A DNA stretch of 40,597 nt from a virus, in IMG/VR virus record IMGVR_UViG_3300046001_006267, positions 1 to 40,597 of that record, one strand, 5' to 3'. How positions within the stretch are numbered: the stretch's first letter is position 1; each line of letters opens with the position of its first letter. The notes beneath the pieces were generated by a model that was not told the origin of the DNA, searched no databases, and worked only from the letters and a program-made list of their open reading frames with translations. This document shows, piece by piece, positions 1 through 7,268 of the stretch. The position numbers and the translations under genes are program-made.

Positions 1-1393
1 AAAGGATGGTGCGCGCAGTGTCGAACACCACAGGGATGAGCTGGTTGACCAGCCGGCCCGCCTCGTTGATCGCGGCCTTCAGGTTGTCTTGATAGATGTA
101 GCTCGCCACGTCGCCTTCGCGCTGGCGGGCCATGATGGCTTTGCCGCTGGTCTCGTTGCTCCGGGCTCCGAGGCTGGCGTCGTGAAGGCCCGTAACGTCC
201 TTCATGTCCTGCGAGTTGAGCGCGGCTTCCTGCAGCACAGCGGTCGGGATGGGCGGCGGAGCTATACGATCAGGCGCCGCACCCTGGCCGGACCACTTCA
301 GCAGCGGATCTCCTGACTTGGCGGAATTGCGGAAGTCGTCTTCGGCGTCCTCCGGCACAGCCTGATGAGAGGCCAGCCATTGAGCGCGGGGCGCCATCGC
401 CAGCACTTCAGCCGAGACGGAGCGCCAGTAGTTCTTAAGCCGCTGACTGTCGCGGGCGAACCTCACGAGCCCGAACCGGACCCGCTTATCGTGCACGTTG
501 ACTTCCCAACCCCTAGCCCGAACCAGCGGCAAGCGGCTAATCGGCAGATCGTGCGGACCCGAGAGCACAGCGGTCCCGGTGATCAGGTACATGCAGGCCG
601 ACCGCTTCACGCTCTTGCGCGTGGAGATCGGCTGAACGCCCGGCGGGAGCTTGTCGATCTCGACCACCTGCCCGCCCTCTAGCTGGGCTAGCGTGATCGG
701 GGTCTCCTTCATCAGCCAGTATTCAGTGACCCGAACCGTATCGAGCGTGTACCAACCTTGTACATCGTGGGTCGGGATCGTCAGGTCGGACGGCATTTCG
801 TCCTTAAACCGCGCCTCGAACACCTTGCGCGGCATCTCCTCGACCACGAAGCAGTACTGGGCGTCCTTGCCCGTGCGCTCGGTCGAGAGCGGGTCCCAGA
901 CCACGGCGAAAGGGTTGGGAACCGAGTCAATGGTGATGTCGCGTTCGAACCCGTCGTCCGCCGCGTACTTCAGCCCAACGCGCATGTTGGCGATACCGCA
1001 CGCCACCTGGGTCTGGCCGGTCTCCGCGTAAACGCCTTGGGCGTCGTTGTCGCGCTCGATGGAGCGGATCAGCCCCTCACGGATCGAGGCCAGGTCCTTG
1101 TCGGCGTCCTCGGCCGGGCGAACACGAATGGCCGGGCGGTTGATGCGGATGTCGCCCGCAACCTGGGCCACGAACTGCGGAAGCGTGTTGATCGTCAGGC
1201 ACGGCCGACCCTTGCGAGCCAGCAGCGCCTCGGGCTCCCATTGCTCTCCGGCGAAGAACTTGAGGTCGTCAATCCCGGCCTCGCGGTTCTCGCGGTCGAA
1301 GTCCAGCGCCTCCTGGAAACGCTCGCGCGCCTCCTTCAGGAACTCGTCTTCGTCCTTGTAGCCGTCTGGATACTTGGGGCGCTTGCTTGCCAT
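1..1393 (-). CDS. Portal protein, N-terminal part (P22 gp1-like), split by window end
   Basis: This is the N-terminal two thirds of the portal, the dodecameric ring at the capsid vertex through which DNA is packaged and ejected. The ATG at 1393 begins MASKRPKYPDGYKDEDEF and the frame stays open to the window edge. Joined across the terminal overlap to the C-terminal part at 39717-40597, the protein is 714 aa, close to P22 gp1 (725 aa). A segment reading FFAGEQWEPEALLARKGRP is typical of P22-type portals in alphaproteobacterial podophages. The start codon shares one base with the stop of the upstream HNH gene (TGATG), so translation is probably coupled. Family assignment is from motif and context, not from a search. 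Confidence 0.9.
   Translation of the reverse strand, partial: MASKRPKYPDGYKDEDEFLKEARERFQEALDFDRENREAGIDDLKFFAGEQWEPEALLARKGRPCLTINTLPQFVAQVAGDIRINRPAIRVRPAEDADKDLASIREGLIRSIERDNDAQGVYAETGQTQVACGIANMRVGLKYAADDGFERDITIDSVPNPFAVVWDPLSTERTGKDAQYCFVVEEMPRKVFEARFKDEMPSDLTIPTHDVQGWYTLDTVRVTEYWLMKETPITLAQLEGGQVVEIDKLPPGVQPISTRKSVKRSACMYLITGTAVLSGPHDLPISRLPLVRARGWEVNVHDKRVRFGLVRFARDSQRLKNYWRSVSAEVLAMAPRAQWLASHQAVPEDAEDDFRNSAKSGDPLLKWSGQGAAPDRIAPPPIPTAVLQEAALNSQDMKDVTGLHDASLGARSNETSGKAIMARQREGDVASYIYQDNLKAAINEAGRLVNQLIPVVFDTARTIL
4..129. repeat. Terminal direct repeat, left copy (circular assembly overlap)
   Basis: These 126 bases are identical to the last 126 bases of the window. The portal frame is open through both copies and the two portal fragments join in frame across them. 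This shows a circular or circularly permuted molecule opened at an arbitrary point, not a biological terminal repeat. The first three bases of the window (aaa) do not match the other end and are probably an edge artefact. Confidence 0.95.
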
Positions 1394-1860
1394 CAGGAAG
1401 CCCTAAGCTGAGCGCGGACGTACCCCACATACGACCGGGTGCATCCGAACCTCTCCGCAACCTGAGCGGCGGGGATGGGCTTGGCCGCCCACTGTCGCAA
1501 CTCTTGGCGCTGCGCCTTGCTGAACCTTGACCCTGTGACCGTCACGCCATGTCGGATGGCGTCGATGCGGTTAGACTTGGCGTCGCCCCAATAGAGATTG
1601 GCGGCGCGGTCGTCTGTGTGGTCGCCGTTGATGTGGCAAGCCATAGACTGAGGGGTGGCCGGCGGGCCGTGAAAGGCGATGGCGACTAGGCGGTAAATAT
1701 TGCGGTAGGTCTTCCGGCAGTGAACGCTAAACGTGAACCGCGCCCTGCCAGTCCGATCGGGCGGACAGCGCAGAATCCGGCCGTCATCGGCTCGACGCAG
1801 TTGTCCCATTGAAGACACCTCGTAAGCCGGAAATTCCGAGACTGTGCGCCACTCGGTCAT
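1393..1860 (-). CDS. HNH endonuclease with NUMOD4-like N-terminus
   Basis: This 155-aa protein starts WRTVSEFPAYEVSSMGQLRR, a NUMOD4-like segment found in homing-type nucleases. An HNH_3-like core follows (ACHINGDHTDDRAANLYWG, about residues 77-95), then a C-terminal helix-turn-helix-like region (AAQVAERFGCTRSYVGYV). It probably makes site-specific DNA breaks. It lies between TerL and portal with an ATGA overlap upstream and a one-base overlap downstream, and so has no promoter of its own. HNH proteins beside terminases help packaging in some phages, but this one looks more like a homing endonuclease fixed within the operon. Confidence 0.85.
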   Translation of the reverse strand: MTEWRTVSEFPAYEVSSMGQLRRADDGRILRCPPDRTGRARFTFSVHCRKTYRNIYRLVAIAFHGPPATPQSMACHINGDHTDDRAANLYWGDAKSNRIDAIRHGVTVTGSRFSKAQRQELRQWAAKPIPAAQVAERFGCTRSYVGYVRAQLRAS

Positions 1861-3140
1861 TGGCCCATCCAGGAATTAGCGCCGACGTGCTGGCGCTCGC
1901 GTTTGGCCTCGCGCTTCTGGCGGGGCTCCTCGTAGGCGACGCACATCAGGCCAAAGGCGTCCGCGCCGTGGCTCGCCCAGTCATGCTCAGGACCAAGGCC
2001 GATGTTGCGGGCCTCGTCCTTTTTCTCGTGGTAGGCGCCCAAGGCATCGACGCCCGGCCCCGTCGTGTCCTCGTTGAACCAGATGCGCGGGAACAGACGG
2101 CGAGCCGCCTCGACCCGCTGCATGGCCGCGCCCTTGCCCTGGTTCTTGACCACCTCGACCGAGAAGCCCGCCTCGCGGACGTGATCCTCGAAGCGAACGG
2201 CGGTTAGGTGGTTGGCCTGTTGCCCATCGTGGGGCAGGACACAGAGCGCGTTGCCGTATCCCTTGCTTCTCAGCCATGACAGGTGAGTGCCGAGCGGCTG
2301 GCCCGACGCTTCGTAGTAGTCCAGCACCCGGATTTCGCGCCCGACGAACTGAGCGACCCAGATGGCCGTCGCGTCCCTGGTGCCGATGTCCCAGAACGCC
2401 CGGTACTGCATCAGCGGATCAGCGGCGACGTGGCCAATCCGCTTGTCCTTGCGGGCCTGCGAAAGCTGGCTGGCGAAATAGGCGCCGTCGAAGACCTTCA
2501 CGTAATCGCCTTCCCATACGTGATCGTACTGGTCTGGGCGGTCGCGCTCGTCGTCGCTGCGCTCAACCTCCAGCTCATCGGGGAACCACGGATTGTCGGA
2601 CCAGTTGGCGCGGACCACGATGGCTCCGGTCGGAGGGCTCGATCCCCTCAACAGCGCATCAACCGCGTCGGTCTTTCTCCGTGGGTTCCAGGAGAACCAA
2701 AGCTCCGAGCCGGGCTTGCGGATCGTCGGGCGCAGCAGCGTGAGGCTGTGCTGGCTTAGGGACTGCGCCTCCTCGACCCAGGCCACGTCGAACGCCTCGA
2801 ACGACTTGACCGTCTCGGCCGTGTGATCCTGCATCCCCTGGAAAGCGATAACCCCGCCGCCGGGCGTGTTGATCTCCGTCTTCAGGCTCTCGAACTGCGT
2901 GGCCAGGCCAAGCGCCTCGATCTTGTCCTCGATCAGCTTTTTGACCGACTGCTTAAGCGAGAGCTGCACTTCCCGAACGCAAAGGATGCGCGTGCCGGGG
3001 TCCATGATGCAGCGCTCAACCGCCATCTCGGCGAAAAAGTGCGACTTGCCCGACCCCCGCCCGCCGAACGCGCCCTTGTAGCGGCTGGGCTCCAATAGCT
3101 GGGCGAAGACCCTAGGCGTCTCGATGTCCAGGATCGACAA
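1857..3140 (-). CDS. Terminase large subunit (TerL)
   Basis: TerL is the ATP-driven DNA packaging motor and headful nuclease. At 427 aa it has a normal length for the Terminase_3 (PBSX-like) family. Visible motifs are Walker A GGRGSGKS (26-33), Walker B VAWVEEAQ (119-126), the WFSWNP coupling segment (148-153), and nuclease-domain acidic positions in WDIGTRDATAIW (D251), LPHDGQQ (D305) and HGADAFGLM near residue 394. It overlaps the TerS-like gene by 29 bases and the downstream HNH gene by ATGA. Its partner portal is P22-like, which fits headful packaging and a permuted genome. Confidence 0.96.
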   Translation of the reverse strand: MSILDIETPRVFAQLLEPSRYKGAFGGRGSGKSHFFAEMAVERCIMDPGTRILCVREVQLSLKQSVKKLIEDKIEALGLATQFESLKTEINTPGGGVIAFQGMQDHTAETVKSFEAFDVAWVEEAQSLSQHSLTLLRPTIRKPGSELWFSWNPRRKTDAVDALLRGSSPPTGAIVVRANWSDNPWFPDELEVERSDDERDRPDQYDHVWEGDYVKVFDGAYFASQLSQARKDKRIGHVAADPLMQYRAFWDIGTRDATAIWVAQFVGREIRVLDYYEASGQPLGTHLSWLRSKGYGNALCVLPHDGQQANHLTAVRFEDHVREAGFSVEVVKNQGKGAAMQRVEAARRLFPRIWFNEDTTGPGVDALGAYHEKKDEARNIGLGPEHDWASHGADAFGLMCVAYEEPRQKREAKRERQHVGANSWMGQ

Positions 3141-3402
3141 TGGTGCGCCTGACTTCGGTGATCGCGGCCTTCACGTTGGCGTCGATGTCCATGGTCTGCG
3201 TGGGCTTGCCGTGGGCGCGGTCCAGGATGGAGTTGGCCGCCGCTACCTTGGCCGCGTCGCTCTCGCTGGTCGTCGCCACAGTGACCAGCACCTGAAGGGC
3301 CTGGGCGCTGTACTCTTGAGCGGCCTCGCGAATGGAAGCCGTCACCTTGTTTACCGCGCCTTGTGGCCGACCGGAGCCTTCGCGCTTTCCGCCTCGGGCC
3401 AT
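3112..3402 (-). CDS. Terminase small subunit candidate (TerS)
   Basis: This 96-aa protein opens with MARGGKREGSGRPQGAVNK, a basic glycine-rich start seen in many small phage terminases. A mainly helical body follows (TASIREAAQEYSAQALQVL). TerS recognises the packaging start site and regulates TerL. Position immediately before TerL, with overlapping reading frames, is the strongest support. No unambiguous fold motif is visible, so the call rests on position and the N-terminal signature. Confidence 0.8.
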   Translation of the reverse strand: MARGGKREGSGRPQGAVNKVTASIREAAQEYSAQALQVLVTVATTSESDAAKVAAANSILDRAHGKPTQTMDIDANVKAAITEVRRTIVDPGHRDA

Positions 3403-3424
3403 GTTTGATTTCTCTGATAAAAGA

Positions 3425-3631
3425 TCAGCCGCCCGGCAGCTTCAGCCTGACGACCGTGTTGACGGGCTCGGCCTGGGCTTCGGTGCCGCGGCCGGCCAGG
3501 AAGGCGTCGAAGTTTTGGGCCGCTTCCCTGGTCAACTTGTGGTCCTGCTTGTCGGAGGTGCACTCGACTGCGAAGCCCAACGCCATCAGGCGGCGTTCTT
3601 CGGGGTGGATGCCGTTGCAGAACAGGCTCAT
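3425..3631 (-). CDS. Conserved-looking small phage protein, unknown
   Basis: This 68-aa protein begins MSLFCNGIHPEERRLMALGF and ends VNTVVRLKLPGG. Its start overlaps the stop of the upstream 102-aa gene (ATGA), so it is translated with the pre-terminase genes. I see no recognisable domain, signal peptide or membrane segment. Its position at the head of the late operon suggests a role before or during packaging, but that is inference. Confidence 0.75.
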   Translation of the reverse strand: MSLFCNGIHPEERRLMALGFAVECTSDKQDHKLTREAAQNFDAFLAGRGTEAQAEPVNTVVRLKLPGG

Positions 3632-3936
3632 GGCCCCCTCCGTCCGTTGACAGTGCCCACGCCCATCAGCCTTCCGACCACACGCTCGCCCAGCTTGCGG
3701 CGCTTGGCCTCGGCTATGGCCTCACGGAGGTTGTTGGCGATCAGGTTGCCGGTAAACAGTGAGCCACGGCCTTCAGGGGTGATGGCGAGGAACTCGGTAA
3801 CGTAGATCTTGCCGGTGCGCGCGAGTGCTCGCTGCTGCTCATCCGAGAAGCCGAACAACTCGCTGAAACAGAACCCGTCGATCTCGGGCCGATCAGCGTG
3901 AACGGGGCCGGGGAGGTCGTGCTGGGTTGTGTTCAC
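3628..3936 (-). CDS. Hypothetical late-operon protein, 102 aa
   Basis: A GTG at 3936 is preferred over the longer frame because it forms a GTGA overlap with the preceding small membrane gene. The protein starts (V)NTTQHDLPGPVHADRPEI and contains LARTGKIYVTEFLAITPEG and a basic helix NNLREAIAEAKRRKLGERV. No family is recognised. The basic C-terminal half may bind nucleic acid or another protein. It lies two genes before TerS in a coupled string. Confidence 0.7.
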   Translation of the reverse strand: MNTTQHDLPGPVHADRPEIDGFCFSELFGFSDEQQRALARTGKIYVTEFLAITPEGRGSLFTGNLIANNLREAIAEAKRRKLGERVVGRLMGVGTVNGRRGP

Positions 3937-4046
3937 AGCCAGCGCCTCAACGCCCAGTGCGCTAAGGAAAGCAGCACCACAGCCCCGATAACCCCGAACA
4001 CGAGGCCGAAGCCAAGGCCAGCGCCGTGTAGTAGGCCCTGGAGCAT
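3933..4046 (-). CDS. Small single-pass membrane protein, 37 aa
   Basis: This short gene is the first of the late transcript after the 124-aa gene. The ATG at 4046 has a good AGGAG Shine-Dalgarno about seven bases upstream. The product starts MLQGLLHGAGLGFGLVFGVI and carries one hydrophobic helix of about 24 residues ending in a basic tail (LRRWL). Its stop overlaps the next start as GTGA. It could be a small holin or membrane-targeted accessory, but it is far from the lysis module at 22-25 kb and no function can be assigned. Confidence 0.65.
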   Translation of the reverse strand: MLQGLLHGAGLGFGLVFGVIGAVVLLSLAHWALRRWL

Positions 4047-4154
4047 GGGGGCTCTCCTGGGATGGGGTCGCGCTCACGACCACAGCTACAAGGTCAAGGC
4101 TCGCGTAAAGCGGCTCTGCGGGGATGTCAGCTTGTCGGAGCGCGATTGGTTGGG

Positions 4155-4529
4155 CTAGGCGGCCTTTTTAGCCGCCAGCTTCTTGTCGAGGTCGGCGCGA
4201 ACTCTGCGCTCGGTCGTCGCCATCTGCTTGACGAGCCCGGCGCGTTCCATTGCCGATATGGGGCGCTTCATGCAAAGCGCGTAGTCGTAGATCAGGGCCT
4301 CATGCCGGGTCTGCACCAAGCTCGCGGCGCCGTAGCCGCTGGCGTTGATGCTCTCGCGTTGGCCGCCGATGCGAAAGCCCCTCGGAGCGCCCAGCAGCCA
4401 AGCCGCGTCAGCCACGGCTGCGAAGCCGGGGTCTGTCTCGCGATCCTCGCAGAGAAACCCAGTATGGTAGACGATACGCTCGCCAGCGGTGGCGGCGGAC
4501 ACGGCGGTCAGGAACGCGGTCGGCGTCAT
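4155..4529 (-). CDS. Hypothetical protein, first gene after the late promoter
   Basis: This 124-aa protein begins MTPTAFLTAVSAATAGERIV and ends in a lysine-rich helix (VRADLDKKLAAKKAA). It is the first gene downstream of the 4.61-4.70 kb promoter-terminator pair. A GLCMKRPI-like central segment (YDYALCMKRPISAMERAG) and alternating helices suggest a small soluble helical protein. No family is recognised. The lysine-rich tail might bind DNA. Confidence 0.7.
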   Translation of the reverse strand: MTPTAFLTAVSAATAGERIVYHTGFLCEDRETDPGFAAVADAAWLLGAPRGFRIGGQRESINASGYGAASLVQTRHEALIYDYALCMKRPISAMERAGLVKQMATTERRVRADLDKKLAAKKAA

Positions 4530-4611
4530 TGGGGCTTCTCCTCTAGGGACATGGCAAAGCGCGCCAAAAGCGGTGAGGCTTGGCGGGCGTTGCGGTGATG
4601 GGCTGAAAAGG

Positions 4612-4642
4612 AAACGCCCCGGCCGGTGGGCTCAGGGCGTTT
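4612..4642 (-). terminator. Rho-independent terminator just after the late promoter (tR'-like)
   Basis: On the minus strand an 8-bp perfect stem (AAACGCCC pairing with GGGCGTTT) encloses a 15-base loop and is followed by a T-rich tract (TTTCCTTTTC). It starts roughly 30 bases after the predicted start site of the promoter at 4677-4704. It also follows the stop of the 196-aa gene at 4713, so it would block both read-through early and new late transcripts unless antitermination occurs. Confidence 0.75.
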
Positions 4643-4676
4643 ATGCTTTGACACGCAAATCGCGCATCTAGGCCTA

Positions 4677-4704
4677 ATGATACGTTATCGGGGCCGGGCG
4701 TCAA
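4677..4704 (-). promoter_or_regulatory. Candidate late promoter (pR'-like)
   Basis: The minus strand shows TTGACG (4704-4699), a 16-base spacer and TATCAT (4682-4677). This is the best sigma70-type promoter I found in the window. It lies within ten bases of the end of the 196-aa Q-position gene and directly in front of a terminator. This promoter-terminator geometry matches lambda pR'-tR'. Confidence 0.7.
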
Positions 4705-4712
4705 GCCCCCTT

Positions 4713-5303
4713 TTACGCCGCCTTTCTCGGTTGCCTGTCCATGTCCCCATAGGCCGCGTCAACAAGCCCGCACAGCCCAACGATGGCCTTGGCCTGGGCC
4801 TTGTGGCCGATCCAGCCGAACCGGGCCATGACAGCGCGCCAATTGTTCACCGGCTTGCCCTCGACCACGGACGGGGCGCACAGGCCTTGCAGCTCGCGGG
4901 CTCGGGCGCCCAATGCCGCGTACAAGGCCCGCACCCGCCGGCCAGCGTCCAGGGAGCGCGCCGTAACGCCCTCGACATGGCCCCGCGACCCATCAACCAC
5001 CACGTCGGAGCGACCGCCCTCCACGCGGAACTGAGCGGCCAGGTCTTCCTCGAAACGGCGGATCGAGGAAAAGGCGCTTTCCGTGATCGAGCCCCGGCTG
5101 AACAGCAGCGCGGCCCAATCGTAACGCTGCGCCCTGCCCTCCCGCTTCCGGTCTGTGTCGGTTACGCCCACGTTGCCGTTCTCGACCAGCATCAGGGCCT
5201 CGCGGTTGATTCCCCACTTTTCGGGGTCCTTGCGTTCCTCCCAGCGGCGACGGGCAATCTCGGCCGGGTCTGTGGGTCTATTGATCTTCTGCTTCTTAGC
5301 CAT
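4713..5303 (-). CDS. Q-position late regulator candidate (196 aa)
   Basis: No domain is recognised with certainty. The protein starts MAKKQKINRPTDPAEIARRR, has a helical middle (FSRGSITESAFSSIRRFEED) and ends with NNWRAVMARFGWIGHKAQAK and a short basic tail. It is the last gene of the early operon, directly before a strong promoter and an adjacent terminator, exactly where lambdoid phages encode the antiterminator Q. I infer that it controls late transcription, by antitermination or activation. The FGW..HKAQAKA segment could be a DNA-binding helix pair. A structural or replication accessory role cannot be excluded. Confidence 0.6.
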   Translation of the reverse strand: MAKKQKINRPTDPAEIARRRWEERKDPEKWGINREALMLVENGNVGVTDTDRKREGRAQRYDWAALLFSRGSITESAFSSIRRFEEDLAAQFRVEGGRSDVVVDGSRGHVEGVTARSLDAGRRVRALYAALGARARELQGLCAPSVVEGKPVNNWRAVMARFGWIGHKAQAKAIVGLCGLVDAAYGDMDRQPRKAA

Positions 5304-5352
5304 CTGACGCCCCGCTAACCGTTGAAATTGTACGCGATTTGGGCTAAATTGC

Positions 5353-5601
5353 CTAGTGCAACTCGACTATCTCCAGGCCGGGCGCTGCGACCATTTCGAA
5401 GTCGGCGGTGGCCGGGTCGAAGTGAATCTCGACCGCGCCCGAACGCAGCAGCGTCAGGCCCGAGGCCAGGACCTCCGCGTCGGTGGCGTCCTCGTAGTGG
5501 GGCAGATGGCCCAGGCACTCAAATATCGGGATCGTCAGGGCGTCGAGCTGGGCGGGCGTCAAGCCTTCAAGGTCGGCGGCTTTGGTGATGATGGTCGTCA
5601 T
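5353..5601 (-). CDS. Hypothetical acidic protein, 82 aa
   Basis: The ATG at 5601 is chosen over one at 5640 because AGGAG lies about eight bases upstream of it. The product begins MTTIITKAADLEGLTPAQLD and is acidic, with a hydrophobic core near GHLPHYEDATDAEVLASGL. It is part of the nin-like string of small early genes. No family is recognised. Confidence 0.65.
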   Translation of the reverse strand: MTTIITKAADLEGLTPAQLDALTIPIFECLGHLPHYEDATDAEVLASGLTLLRSGAVEIHFDPATADFEMVAAPGLEIVELH

Positions 5602-5640
5602 GGTGGTTTCTCCTGCTGTTGATTGGAGGCGGCGGGCCAT

Positions 5641-5952
5641 CTACCCCTCCCCCTCGGATAGGGCTTGGTTGATCATGGCTCGCCAGGACGGTCGGCTATC
5701 CACGCCGTCCAATCCCTCGCCGGGCTCCAGGCTCCAGTCGAGACCGTCTTTCCGCATGGCCTCGTCGCCAGCCTCCACCATCCCCTCGCTTGGTTCACGA
5801 AGGGCGGTTAGGGCGGCGCGGGCGCTGGGAATAAGCGACTCCCACACCCGGCACGCTCGCGGCGCCCCTTCGAACGCTGTAACGGATGTAGCGTCCGGGT
5901 CCATTCCCCGCGCTCTTGCTATCGCCCTCGAAACCTTCTCGACGGTGCTCAT
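5641..5952 (-). CDS. Small phage early protein, 103 aa
   Basis: The protein starts MSTVEKVSRAIARARGMDPD and has a tryptophan-containing C-terminus (SRPSWRAMINQALSEGEG). Similar short proteins with REPSEGMVEAG-type motifs are common in early regions of proteobacterial phages, but no activity is known to me. The ATG overlaps the stop of the upstream gene (ATGA), supporting this start. Confidence 0.7.
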   Translation of the reverse strand: MSTVEKVSRAIARARGMDPDATSVTAFEGAPRACRVWESLIPSARAALTALREPSEGMVEAGDEAMRKDGLDWSLEPGEGLDGVDSRPSWRAMINQALSEGEG

Positions 5953-6194
5953 GGGGTGGGGGCCTCCGGCTTGGCGACTCGGCCGACCGACATGGAGTAC
6001 TCGACGCCTTGGACTGTGAACCACAGGTCCGCGCTTCCGAAGCCTCCACCGGTGTCCATGCTCGTTCCCTCGTCCGTCATCGGCTTGATGCGCTCGCGGA
6101 TTTCTTGAATCAGCGAGTAAGGCTCCCCGCTATCGGGCGGCATGATCTGGTCAATCAGGCCCATCGTGATTTTGGCGCGTTCTTTTTCGCTCAT
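5949..6194 (-). CDS. Hypothetical early protein, 81 aa
   Basis: The product starts MSEKERAKITMGLIDQIMPP and ends YSMSVGRVAKPEAPTP. It looks like a small alpha/beta protein without membrane segments. The start at 6194 overlaps the stop of a tiny 14-codon frame that itself overlaps the O-like gene, so it appears to be the third member of a coupled chain. Confidence 0.7.
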   Translation of the reverse strand: MSEKERAKITMGLIDQIMPPDSGEPYSLIQEIRERIKPMTDEGTSMDTGGGFGSADLWFTVQGVEYSMSVGRVAKPEAPTP

Positions 6195-6235
6195 GTGCGG
6201 CTCCCGAAGCGGGCTAGGCGGTTGCGGAGGGTCAT
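6191..6235 (-). CDS. Tiny coupling frame, 14 aa
   Basis: The minus frame ATG(6235)...TGA(6191) encodes MTLRNRLARFGSRT. It overlaps the O-like gene's stop (ATGA) at one end and the next gene's start (ATGA) at the other. This exact fit suggests that ribosomes pass through it to reach the 81-aa gene. It may have no function as a peptide. Confidence 0.4.
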   Translation of the reverse strand: MTLRNRLARFGSRT

Positions 6236-7089
6236 GCGGACTTCCTTTCGGGTTCGGGCTTTGGCCCCCAGGTCGCGCGCCATTCGCCGGTGTCGCGGTA
6301 GTGGCGAAGGCGGCGGGCCTCATCCTCCGGCGTGGTGGGGGTGAGCTTTTTCGGGGCCGGGGCGTAGTCCTTCCACCGGCCGCGTTGGATGATCCGATGA
6401 GCGGCCTTGGCGAACTGTCCGGCGTCCCGCTTGCAGTCCGGCAGAGCGTAGTACGCCTTGACAGAGCCGAAGATGGCCGCCGGGGTTGAGCCGTCCTTCA
6501 CCTGGACTTGGAGCGCGTCGAGGATGTCTGGGCGGGTTGAGCGTCGGTAGCCTTCGGGCTGGAGGAAGTAGATCGCCTCGGCAACGTCAGTGAGCGAAAT
6601 CGGGGCTTTGGATGCGTTAGCATCCTCTATCTGGCTTCTGGCTTCTGGCTTCTTAGGTATGCCGTCCGTATCGGCTTCGGTAATACGGGCGGCATTTTCT
6701 CGTTTGTTTTTAGGCGCTTGCTTCGGTGCCGAAGGTGTCGCTTTCGACCACCTTTTCTCGACGTTTGCTCGCTGTTTCGCTGACGTGGCAGTGTCCCGCC
6801 GCATCTTCCGTGAGTAGATAACACCGGCTCGGGTGCGGCTGAATGTGCCCGCGGCCTCAAGCTCACCAAGCAGGGCTTGGGCTATGTCGGCCGGCACACC
6901 AGCAAGCGCAGCGAGCTGTGCATCCGTAACGGGGCGGCCGTTTAACAGCAAATGGCCGCGCGGCTCCGCCTCGTGCATGAGACAGAGCATTTCTATCCAA
7001 ATCCCGCGAGCGGCCATAGACACGGCGCGCAAGCTGGGTTCAGCCCTCCAATCGGCAGGGTAGAACTTGAACCAGGGTTGGCCGCTCAT
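6232..7089 (-). CDS. Replication initiation-like protein (DUF1376-type, lambda O position)
   Basis: This 285-aa protein starts MSGQPWFKFYPADWRAEPSL, the signature of DUF1376 proteins. These are winged-helix phage proteins usually found beside DnaB-type helicases. Residues about 45-95 (VTDAQLAALAGVPADIAQAL) look like a winged helix. A charged linker follows, then a C-terminal DnaD-like or helicase-binding region (YALPDCKRDAGQFAKAAHRI). It probably recognises the origin and loads the DnaB encoded just upstream. The 60-aa gene between them overlaps its start. Confidence 0.78.
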   Translation of the reverse strand: MSGQPWFKFYPADWRAEPSLRAVSMAARGIWIEMLCLMHEAEPRGHLLLNGRPVTDAQLAALAGVPADIAQALLGELEAAGTFSRTRAGVIYSRKMRRDTATSAKQRANVEKRWSKATPSAPKQAPKNKRENAARITEADTDGIPKKPEARSQIEDANASKAPISLTDVAEAIYFLQPEGYRRSTRPDILDALQVQVKDGSTPAAIFGSVKAYYALPDCKRDAGQFAKAAHRIIQRGRWKDYAPAPKKLTPTTPEDEARRLRHYRDTGEWRATWGPKPEPERKSA

Positions 7090-7268
7090 CGGCGCACCCG
7101 CTTAATGGTGGTCGCGGCGGCCTTAACCGCAGCCGCCCGAGCCCTTCGCTCTGCGGCGCTCATGGCGGCCCATTGCCGCTGCGATATGCCGAGTTGGCGC
7201 AGCGATACGCCAAGCTGGCGAGGGCTTAGGCCGAGCGCGCGGGGGTTGTCTCCACTGTCCCTGCCCAT
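7086..7268 (-). CDS. Small basic protein with heptapeptide repeats, 60 aa
   Basis: The product contains three 7-residue units (PRQLGLS/LRQLGVS/LRQLGIS pattern) and a basic alanine-rich C-terminus. It overlaps the DnaB stop and the O-like start, so it is translated with the replication genes. The repeat suggests an HTH-like or protein-binding segment. The underlying 21-bp DNA repeats could also serve as binding sites. No family is recognised. Confidence 0.6.
   Translation of the reverse strand: MGRDSGDNPRALGLSPRQLGVSLRQLGISQRQWAAMSAAERRARAAAVKAAATTIKRVRR
7181..7243. repeat. Three imperfect 21-bp direct repeats between dnaB and O-like genes
   Basis: The units begin gcgatatgccgag (7181), gcgatacgccaag (7202) and a more diverged copy (7223). 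The spacing is exactly 21 bases, which keeps the reading frame of the 60-aa gene. They may be only coding repeats or may act as iteron-like sites for the adjacent initiator. Confidence 0.45.

Noticed and set aside
4-129. Short direct terminal repeats like those of T7-type phages
   Set aside because: The repeat lies within the portal coding sequence and joins it in frame, as expected of an assembly overlap. The gene set is P22-like and headful.
651-1411. Several plus-strand frames of 104-217 aa
   Set aside because: They are reverse-complement shadows of the portal gene, which is open on the minus strand with recognisable portal sequence.
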